Source: Treponema sp.
GTDB taxonomy: Bacteria; Spirochaetota; Spirochaetia; Treponematales; Treponemataceae
Direction: 5' to 3'
DNA length: 12,960 bases
Assembly (NCBI GenBank): GCA_023231445.1
Contig: JALNVF010000093.1
Coordinates: 1-12,960 of the forward strand
Below, piece by piece: positions 7,538 to 12,960 of this stretch (the first letter of the stretch is position 1; each line of letters opens with the position of its first letter). Below the pieces are notes generated by a model. That model was not told the origin of the DNA. It did no database searches and worked only from the letters and a program-made list of their open reading frames with translations. The position numbers and the translations under genes are program-made.

Positions 7538-8195
7538 ATTTTGTAAAACTGTTCCAATAAAGAATATCCTGTTCCAGAATTTCATTCAGTGCGCTGTCGT
7601 CAGGAGGGAGCGCAAAAAGACTGCCGGCACCGGATTCCGGATTCTGCCGGACAGTCTCTTTTTTATTCGTAATATAGGTATTAAGCTGTTCGCTTAACGC
7701 CGTTGCGAAAAAAAAAGCATGACGCTGAGTATCTTTCAACAGATGATGATTTAATTTCCCGGCAGCAGCAAATTTTACCGCCAGATCGGTAATACCTTCC
7801 GCAATCTTCCGTTTTTCTTCTCCTGCAATATCAGCTGCCTTTTTTGAAAAAAACTGATTGCTGTGAATAAACGTGTACATCTGGAACAATGGTTCAAGTT
7901 CGTATGAACGAAAATACTGTCGTATCAGTTTTGCAAGCGCATCTACCGGCATAAGTTCAAACATCGAATCCATGCTGCCGGGAATAAACTGTACTTTTCC
8001 CATATATTCTGCACAAAAATCAAGCGTTGCATCATAAATTTCGTCACGACTTTCAAAATGATTGTAAAGGGAAGCCTTATTCACATCAAGCAGCGAGGCA
8101 ACATCTGCAAGGGATGTAGCTCCGGCACTTTTTTCAAAAGCAGAAATAAGGAATGATTGTACTATTTTGTCCCGGTCGATGCGTTTTCTTCCCAT
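7536..8195 (-). CDS. TetR/AcrR-family transcriptional regulator
   Basis: A 219-aa regulator with the usual TetR layout. The N-terminal DNA-binding domain spans about 5-60 and holds the helix-turn-helix: TSLADVASLLDVNKASLYNH, followed by FESRDEIYD. The rest is an all-helical ligand-binding and dimerisation region with no readable ligand. The frame stays open upstream to 8630, but that stretch is antisense to the acyl-CoA ligase. The ATG at 8195 gives the normal distance of about 25 residues from start to the helix-turn-helix and is chosen, although no Shine-Dalgarno precedes it. It is divergent from the long-chain acyl-CoA ligase with 106 bp between starts, so it probably represses that gene and itself, perhaps in response to an acyl-CoA or fatty acid, as FadR-type TetR proteins do. 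The ligand is inference. Confidence 0.9.
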   Translation of the reverse strand: MGRKRIDRDKIVQSFLISAFEKSAGATSLADVASLLDVNKASLYNHFESRDEIYDATLDFCAEYMGKVQFIPGSMDSMFELMPVDALAKLIRQYFRSYELEPLFQMYTFIHSNQFFSKKAADIAGEEKRKIAEGITDLAVKFAAAGKLNHHLLKDTQRHAFFFATALSEQLNTYITNKKETVRQNPESGAGSLFALPPDDSALNEILEQDILYWNSFTK

Positions 8196-8207
8196 AATGT
8201 ATTTTGT

Positions 8208-8236
8208 AGAATACCACAGAAATACGGACTCGGCAA
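8208..8236 (-). promoter_or_regulatory. Candidate promoter of the TetR gene, near-leaderless
   Basis: On the - strand, TTGCCG (8231-8236) and TATTCT (8208-8213) are separated by 17 bases. Transcription would start near 8201, only about six bases before the ATG at 8195. This would explain the absence of a ribosome-binding site. The boxes are imperfect, so confidence is modest. Confidence 0.4.
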
Positions 8237-8272
8237 TGAGTTGCACGTTTTCTTCAGTCCTCTTGCGTTCAC

Positions 8273-8278
8273 TATAAT
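8273..8278 (+). promoter_or_regulatory. Candidate -10 box of the acyl-CoA ligase gene
   Basis: A perfect TATAAT lies 24 bp before the ligase ATG, but no good -35 box is found at 16-18 bp (TTGCAC at 8241-8246 is too far). Such a promoter may need an activator or be intrinsically weak. The start point would be near 8285, giving a leader of about 17 nt. Confidence 0.4.
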
Positions 8279-8301
8279 TTGCAGGTATACTTAAAATCAT
8301 C

Positions 8302-10221
8302 ATGGAACAGACGCTTCCTAAAATGCTCAGAAAAACCGCGGCAGATTTTCCTGAAATTGCAGCACAGTACTCAAAAAATGCAGAAGGTGTTTTTGAACCA
8401 GTTACATACAGGGATCTATACGAAATCGTACTTGATTTTGCAGCCGCACTCAGACAGATTGGAGTCGTACGCGGCCAGCCGATAGGTCTGATTTCCGACA
8501 ACAGGAAGGAATGGGAACAGGCCGATATGGGCATAATGGCGCTCGGTGCCGTCGACGTCCCCCGGGGATGCGATGCAACTCTCATCGATCTGAAACAGAT
8601 CCTTTCCATCACTGAATGCAGTATTGCCATTGCGGAAAATTCAGCTCAGGTAAAAAAAATCATTTCAATAAAGGACGAGCTGCCGCAGCTTACGCTGATT
8701 ATTACCTTTGATGAGGTAAAAAGCGTTATACAGGAAGAAGCAGGAAAAGCCGGCGTTAAACTTATGCTGTTCACAAGTCTCCTTAATGAAGGGAAAAAAT
8801 ATAATATCGAGCGGAAGGCCGAAATCGAAGCTGAACTTGAAGAAGGAAAACGCGACGATATTGCATGTATTATTTTTACATCAGGGACTACAGGAACTCC
8901 AAAGGGAGTGGAACTGTCGCACGGTAATTTTCTTACCCAGCTCGACGAACTGCAGGAACGGATTTATCTTAACCCGGGAGAACGGGCACTCTGCGTTCTC
9001 CCCATATGGCATGTATTTGAGCGGCTTTGTGAATATGTAATCTTCGTACAAGGTGCTGCTGTCTGCTATTCAAAACCAGTCGGAAGCATAATGCTTGCTG
9101 ATTTCAAAAAAATAAATCCACAGCTTATGCCGGCAGTTCCGCGCGTATTTGAAGCAATTTACGACGGTATTAACCATAAAATGCGCAAAACCGGCGGTTT
9201 TGTCTATGCGCTTTATAATTTTTTCGTTAATGTCGCAATAATCCACAGCAGAATGAACAGAAAGCTTTTCCGGCAGAATAACCGTTTCGGTTCCGATTAT
9301 ATCGGCGCCGTGTGGGTGCTGCTTGTCATTCCGTGGCTCCTGCTTTACCCGGTAAAACTTCTGGGTGACGCTCTTGTATTCCATAAAATAAAGGAAATGC
9401 TCGGTAACAGCTTCAGAGGCGGAATAGCAGGAGGCGGAGCCTATCCTCCTAATATTGATGAATTCTTCTGGGCGCTCGGTATAAATATTGTCGAAGGGTA
9501 CGGTCTTACCGAAACAGCACCCGTTATTTCAGTCCGTCCCCTTGCAGCCCCCGTATTCGGAAACGTCGGCTCTCCCATCCGCGGTGTAAAAGTACGGATT
9601 GTCGATCAGGACGGTTATGTACTGGGAAGATGCAGACAGGGAGTAATTCAGGTAAAGGGCGGCACTGTAATGAAGGGATATTACAAGAGGCCGGACCTTA
9701 CCGAAAAAGCCATGACGGTAGACGGCTGGCTTGATACAGGCGACATCGGCCTGCTGACAATTCATGATGAAATCGTTATCCGGGGACGGATGAAGGATAC
9801 AATCGTCCTGCGCGGCGGAGAAAATCTTGAACCGCTTCCGATTGAACAAAAACTCGAAGAATCAGTCTATATAAAAGCAGCAGTAGTCGTAGGGCAGGAT
9901 CAGCGCTATCTTGGAGTACTTATTCTAGTTGATGAAGAAGAAGTGAAGGGATACGCAGCAGAAAACGGTATTCAGTACGATACATACGACAATCTGCTTC
10001 TTTCGGAAGACATTCAAAAGTTGTATGAAGGTGAAATAAACAGTCTTATCAACTCAAAAAACGGTTTTAAAATGTACGAACGCGTTAATAAATTTGTACT
10101 TATAAAAAAACCGTTCGAAGTAGGAGTCGAACTTTCGGCAAAACAGGAAATCATGCGGTTCCGGCTCAGTCAGATTTATGAAAAAGAAATTGCAGCCATG
10201 TTTAAAGATGAAAAACGATAA
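8302..10221 (+). CDS. Long-chain acyl-CoA synthetase (AMP-forming)
   Basis: A 639-aa member of the ANL adenylating superfamily, COG1022-like, expected to convert fatty acid, ATP and CoA to acyl-CoA. The P-loop is TSGTTGTPKG (193-202), the A5 motif YGLTET is at 400-405, the A7 motif GWLDTGD ends at Asp481 (475-481), and the A8 hinge RGRMKD is at 494-499 followed by GGENLEP. Residues 334-351 form a very hydrophobic stretch just before GDALVF, which could hold the enzyme to the membrane. In the A10 region, where the family has LTPTLKLKR, this protein has LSAKQEIMR. By ungapped alignment the catalytic lysine position is Glu616, with Lys614 two residues earlier. It is divergent from a TetR gene and followed by a long hairpin. 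The ATG at 8302 has only a distant AGGT as ribosome-binding site. Chain-length preference cannot be read from the sequence. Confidence 0.92.
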   Translation: MEQTLPKMLRKTAADFPEIAAQYSKNAEGVFEPVTYRDLYEIVLDFAAALRQIGVVRGQPIGLISDNRKEWEQADMGIMALGAVDVPRGCDATLIDLKQILSITECSIAIAENSAQVKKIISIKDELPQLTLIITFDEVKSVIQEEAGKAGVKLMLFTSLLNEGKKYNIERKAEIEAELEEGKRDDIACIIFTSGTTGTPKGVELSHGNFLTQLDELQERIYLNPGERALCVLPIWHVFERLCEYVIFVQGAAVCYSKPVGSIMLADFKKINPQLMPAVPRVFEAIYDGINHKMRKTGGFVYALYNFFVNVAIIHSRMNRKLFRQNNRFGSDYIGAVWVLLVIPWLLLYPVKLLGDALVFHKIKEMLGNSFRGGIAGGGAYPPNIDEFFWALGINIVEGYGLTETAPVISVRPLAAPVFGNVGSPIRGVKVRIVDQDGYVLGRCRQGVIQVKGGTVMKGYYKRPDLTEKAMTVDGWLDTGDIGLLTIHDEIVIRGRMKDTIVLRGGENLEPLPIEQKLEESVYIKAAVVVGQDQRYLGVLILVDEEEVKGYAAENGIQYDTYDNLLLSEDIQKLYEGEINSLINSKNGFKMYERVNKFVLIKKPFEVGVELSAKQEIMRFRLSQIYEKEIAAMFKDEKR

Positions 10222-10256
10222 TGAAAAACGTACGTTAAATATTTCAGAATAAGCAG

Positions 10257-10299
10257 AAACAGAATAATAATCTGCGGGACGTAGATTTTTATTCTGTTT
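10257..10299. terminator. Long bidirectional hairpin between convergent ligase and fmt
   Basis: The arms 10257-10275 and 10281-10299 pair in 18 of 19 positions (one T-T mismatch, one G-T wobble) around the five-base loop GGGAC. The arms are A-rich on the left and T-rich on the right, so on either strand the stem ends in a U-rich stretch. Lying between two gene ends, it most likely terminates both the acyl-CoA ligase transcript and the hisD-def-fmt transcript. Confidence 0.75.
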
Positions 10300-10334
10300 T
10301 AGAAACTTCGTGTATATTTATCGTACGTCTTTTC

Positions 10335-11282
10335 TTATTTTAATACCGTTCCCTCAAAATCGCGGACACCGTTCATAAAAGAAACGGCGTCCATTGCTTT
10401 TTTAGCCTGCCGCTGAAGCATTGTCACCGCTAGCATACCGCCGCCTGTCTGAACAAGGATACCCTGTTTCCTGTCAAACGACACGACAGTCCCCGGCAGC
10501 GCGTCAGCCGCCTCCCCTGCAGGATGTGCACTCAGTATACGCAGAGGAACCTCGTTTTCCGTTGTCCAGCAGCCTGGTTCGGGCGTATAGGCACGTATCT
10601 GAGCATCAATCTCTGCAGCCGTACGAGTCCAGTCGATACGGCCGTTTTCTTTGGTAATCATCTGCGTATACGAAGGTATTCCTTTCTGGGGCGTTCCCTC
10701 CTGAAGTTTTCCTGTTTTTGCAACAGTCTCCAGTATATTTCGGATAAAACCTGCACCACGTTCTGCACAATATAAAAGAAGTGATCCGGCAGTTTCCAGA
10801 CCGTTTAAATGAACAACTTCCTGAGCCAGAATATCGCCCTCATCCATTCCCTGCACAATTTTCTGAACCGTAATTCCCGTTTCACAATCCATATTGAGGA
10901 TAGCCGCATTCACCGGAGTACAGCCGCGGTATTTCGGAAGCAGAGACGGATGAAGATTAATGCCGCCGAACCTGAACAGAGAAAGAAATTTCGGACCAAA
11001 TATATGTCCGTATGCAAAACATACGAGAATATCAGGATTAACTGCAGCTATCCGCTCCCGGAGTGCTCCATCAAGATGTTCGGGCATAAAAAGAGGAAGA
11101 GCCTTCTCCTTCGCCATCCGGGCAACAGAAGTAGGAATAAGCTCCTTATGTCTTCCCTGCGTACTTGGCGGATTTGTTAAAACACCTGCAATTTCATAAC
11201 CGGAAGACGCAGCATTTTCATACAGCAGTTCCAGCGTTCTTGCCGATGGTTCAGGACTTCCTGCATACAGTACGTGCAGCAC
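10335..11282 (-). CDS. fmt: Methionyl-tRNA formyltransferase
   Basis: A 315-aa enzyme of usual length that transfers a formyl group from 10-formyl-tetrahydrofolate to the methionine on initiator tRNA. The N-terminal Rossmann-like domain opens with VLYAGSPEPSARTLELL. The folate and catalytic loop is INLHPSLLPKYRG, with Asn109 and His111, and GMDEGDIL supplies Asp147; these correspond to Asn106, His108 and Asp144 of E. coli Fmt. The tRNA-binding C-terminal barrel domain covers about 205-315. The start is GTG, and it overlaps the TAG stop of def by one base (TAGTG), with TAAGGA upstream inside the def 3' end, so translation is probably coupled to def. It is the last gene of the hisD-def-fmt run and is followed by the hairpin at 10257-10299. 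Confidence 0.95.
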   Translation of the reverse strand: MLHVLYAGSPEPSARTLELLYENAASSGYEIAGVLTNPPSTQGRHKELIPTSVARMAKEKALPLFMPEHLDGALRERIAAVNPDILVCFAYGHIFGPKFLSLFRFGGINLHPSLLPKYRGCTPVNAAILNMDCETGITVQKIVQGMDEGDILAQEVVHLNGLETAGSLLLYCAERGAGFIRNILETVAKTGKLQEGTPQKGIPSYTQMITKENGRIDWTRTAAEIDAQIRAYTPEPGCWTTENEVPLRILSAHPAGEAADALPGTVVSFDRKQGILVQTGGGMLAVTMLQRQAKKAMDAVSFMNGVRDFEGTVLK

Positions 11283-11866
11283 TACTGATTTTCCTTAGCG
11301 GTTTTTTTTGCGTTTTTAGCAGCAATTTTAGCCGCGATACTGCGTTCCTTAGCTTCCTTCTCAGCACGCTTTTTCTCTGCGCGTTCTCCACGTTTTTTGA
11401 ACTGCTCAGTGGTTTTCTCTGCAACAGCAGGATCACCCCGGTCAATAAACATAATGCCTTCAAGATGATCGTACTCATGCTGAACAGTACGTGCAAGCAG
11501 GCCGTCCGCCTCAAGCGTGAACGGTTTACCATTTTCATCAAGCGCCTGTACTGTCACTTTCGCAGGCCTTTTTATTGATTCCCATACACCGGGAATAGAA
11601 AGACATCCCTCATCATAGTCACACTGCTCTTCAGAAGTAGCAGTAATCTGCGGATTAATAAACACGCGGCGTACATTGTCGTCCGCAATTATAACAAAAA
11701 GGCGGAGTGATTTTCCGACCTGTGGACCTGCAAGGCCGACTCCATCAGCCGCAACCATAGCCTCGAACATATCATTTGCAAGCTTCCTGATTTCATCGGT
11801 TACTTCCGCAACAGGCTCTGCCTTCTTACGGAGTACATCTTCTCCAAGTTTACATATTCTTATCAA
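11282..11866 (-). CDS. def: Peptide deformylase with Lys/Ala-rich tail
   Basis: A 194-aa metalloenzyme that removes the formyl group from nascent proteins at the ribosome exit. All three motifs are present: GVGLAGPQ (42-49; most homologues have GLAAPQ), EGCLS (86-90) with metal ligand Cys88, and HEYDH (130-134) with His130, His134 and catalytic Glu131. After about residue 150 comes a 40-residue tail rich in Lys, Ala, Glu and Arg, longer than the short C-terminal helix of E. coli Def, and probably helical and basic. The start is taken as TTG at 11866, preceded by AAGAGG six bases away. It gives the standard N-terminus IRICKLGEDVLRKKA; the ATG further upstream at 11974 lies inside hisD and has no such support. 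The gene begins 19 bp after hisD and overlaps fmt by one base. Confidence 0.94.
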   Translation of the reverse strand: MIRICKLGEDVLRKKAEPVAEVTDEIRKLANDMFEAMVAADGVGLAGPQVGKSLRLFVIIADDNVRRVFINPQITATSEEQCDYDEGCLSIPGVWESIKRPAKVTVQALDENGKPFTLEADGLLARTVQHEYDHLEGIMFIDRGDPAVAEKTTEQFKKRGERAEKKRAEKEAKERSIAAKIAAKNAKKTAKENQ

Positions 11867-11872
11867 AATAAA

Positions 11873-11878
11873 CCTCTT
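11873..11878 (-). promoter_or_regulatory. Ribosome-binding site that supports the TTG start of def
   Basis: AAGAGG on the - strand lies six bases before the TTG at 11866, in the short gap between the hisD stop and def. It is the reason for choosing this non-ATG start. Confidence 0.75.
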
Positions 11879-11885
11879 TTTTCCA

Positions 11886-12960
11886 TTATAAACGTATGCG
11901 GGCTGCACGGGCATGCGCATCAAGTCCTTCTGCATCGCCAAGATAACCGGCAGCCTCTGCACTTTTCCGTACACCTTCGCTCCCTGCAGCCGTACGGAGC
12001 GTCGTCACCGTCTTAAGGAAACAGCGTACACTCAGGCCGCCCGTAAACCGTGCAGAACCGGAAGTAGGCAGCGTATGGTTAAGACCGGCCGCATAATCGC
12101 CGAAAACTTCCGCAGAACCGTGTCCGATAAACAATGAACCGTAATTATGTACAAGCGACTGTATTCTGTCCCGTCCGGGCCCCTCTTCCATAGCAAGTTC
12201 AAGATGCTCCGGTGCCTTACGGTTCGCAAAATCAGCAGCTTCTTCAAGCGATTTCGTAATAATAATACGTCCGCAGTTCCGTATACTCGCTTCAGCGGTG
12301 GCACGGGTAGTCAATACGGTAAGCTGCTTCTCAATTTCTGCAGCAACCTTTCCGGCAAGCCCTCTGTCGCAGACCGCCAGAACAGGCTGTGCAACAACGT
12401 CGTGTTCAGCCTGAGCAAGCAGATCGGCTGCAACCCATTCAGGATTTGCGGAAGAATCGGCAATAATAAATACTTCCGTCGGACCTGCAAGCATGTCAAT
12501 ACCGACCGTACCATATACTTCCTTTTTTGCTTCAGCAACGAACTTATTTCCGGGGCCGACAATCACGTCGACCGCAGGAATTGTCTCCGTACCGAACGCC
12601 ATGGCTGCAACAGCCTGAGAACCGCCGCACGCATATACGTGCCTGACACCGCAGATATATGCCGCCGCCATAATACCTTCGTCAGCATACGGTTTTCCGT
12701 CTTCAAACGGTTTTCCCGAAGTTCCGGTACCGCTCTCTTGAGCTTCATTTCTGTCTTCAGGATGCACACGGGGCGGTGTACAAAGCACGATATTTTTTAC
12801 ACCGGCTGCAGCAGCAGGTGTAACCGTCATGATTACGGTAGAAACAAGCGGAAAACGACCTGCCGGTACATATACACCGGCATGTTCAACAGGGATAGTT
12901 TTCTGTCCGGTAAATAAACCCGGTTCAAGCTCAACTTCAAAATCATTAAACGATTCTTTC
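11886..12960 (-). CDS. hisD: Histidinol dehydrogenase family protein (5' end outside window)
   Basis: The last 357 residues of a HisD-family NAD-dependent, zinc-binding dehydrogenase; about 75 N-terminal residues are missing. HisD carries out the last two steps of histidine synthesis, from L-histidinol to L-histidine. Catalytic and metal residues are visible in this fragment: AQAEHD with Gln183 and His186, PEHLEL with Glu251 and His252, GDYAAG with Asp288, and GLDAH with His349. GPTEVFIIAD and the NAD-site residues VGPGNKF are also present. The opening TIPVEHAGVYVPAGRFP resembles the HisD-like sulfopropanediol dehydrogenase HpsN as well, so the exact substrate is less sure than the family. 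About 20 extra residues follow TPPRVHP, including two similar hexads (GKPFED, GKPYAD). No other his gene is in the window; def starts 19 bp downstream. Confidence 0.87.
   Translation of the reverse strand, partial: KESFNDFEVELEPGLFTGQKTIPVEHAGVYVPAGRFPLVSTVIMTVTPAAAAGVKNIVLCTPPRVHPEDRNEAQESGTGTSGKPFEDGKPYADEGIMAAAYICGVRHVYACGGSQAVAAMAFGTETIPAVDVIVGPGNKFVAEAKKEVYGTVGIDMLAGPTEVFIIADSSANPEWVAADLLAQAEHDVVAQPVLAVCDRGLAGKVAAEIEKQLTVLTTRATAEASIRNCGRIIITKSLEEAADFANRKAPEHLELAMEEGPGRDRIQSLVHNYGSLFIGHGSAEVFGDYAAGLNHTLPTSGSARFTGGLSVRCFLKTVTTLRTAAGSEGVRKSAEAAGYLGDAEGLDAHARAARIRL

Noticed and set aside
8228..8241. ACTC-N6-GAGT palindrome as operator for the TetR protein
   Set aside because: Arms of four bases are expected by chance; no longer symmetric site was found in the intergenic region.
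8196..8630. Possible 145-residue N-terminal extension of the TetR protein on the - strand
   Set aside because: It is antisense to the start of the acyl-CoA ligase, has no domain character, and the TetR domain begins at the usual distance from the ATG at 8195.
10221..10238. Tiny ATG frame right after the acyl-CoA ligase stop
   Set aside because: It encodes only five residues before a stop and has no sign of function.
11867..11974. Upstream ATG start for def
   Set aside because: It lies inside hisD and adds 36 residues unlike any deformylase N-terminus; the TTG at 11866 has a good ribosome-binding site and gives the standard family start.
12147..12917. 256-codon open frame on the + strand
   Set aside because: It is fully antisense to hisD, whose catalytic motifs are intact; the Arg/Cys/Ser-rich product is typical of a shadow frame.
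1..12960. CRISPR array, tRNA, rRNA, insertion sequence, phage or anti-phage defence genes
   Set aside because: No spaced direct repeats, cloverleaf, transposase or defence-type domain was seen on either strand; the genes present are metabolic, translational or orphan.

Overview
The window looks like part of a spirochaete chromosome, most likely a carbohydrate-fermenting, gut- or rumen-type Treponema. This is inferred from protein character, the adjacent def-fmt pair on one strand (an order also known from Treponema pallidum), a large orphan protein of spirochaete-like style, and the combination of arabinan utilisation with a long-chain acyl-CoA ligase. No rRNA or tRNA gene confirms it. No mobile element, CRISPR array, phage gene or tRNA was recognised, and no stretch over 300 bases lacks a gene.

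Layout. (1) Positions 1-2704, + strand: the end of one ABC sugar permease, a complete second permease and an intracellular GH51 alpha-L-arabinofuranosidase, packed as one operon. The order matches araP-araQ-abfA of Bacillus subtilis, so the operon probably imports arabino-oligosaccharides and cleaves them inside the cell. It ends at a strong GNRA-loop hairpin shared with the convergent next gene. (2) Positions 2752-4203, - strand: a beta-CASP metallo-beta-lactamase-fold nuclease with every metal-binding motif intact. (3) Positions 4204-4384: a divergent intergenic region with a well-formed promoter on each strand and an inverted repeat at the predicted + strand start point. (4) Positions 4385-7511, + strand: a DUF2804-like protein followed 25 bp later by a 676-aa protein with no recognised domain; together they form an uncharacterised two-gene operon. 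(5) Positions 7536-10221: a TetR-type regulator divergent from a long-chain acyl-CoA synthetase, an arrangement typical of local control of fatty-acid activation. (6) Positions 10335-12960, - strand: hisD (5' end outside the window), def and fmt, tightly spaced in the order hisD-def-fmt. Def and Fmt remove and add the N-formyl group of initiator methionine.

Most of the window is ordinary metabolism and translation. The points most worth a second look are the DUF2804/orphan operon, the apparent loss of the adenylation lysine and the extra hydrophobic helix in the acyl-CoA ligase, non-AUG starts on both formyl-cycle genes, the lysine-rich tail of the deformylase, and a degenerate hexapeptide duplication inside an insertion in HisD. 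I found no convincing evidence of a wholly new multi-gene system.
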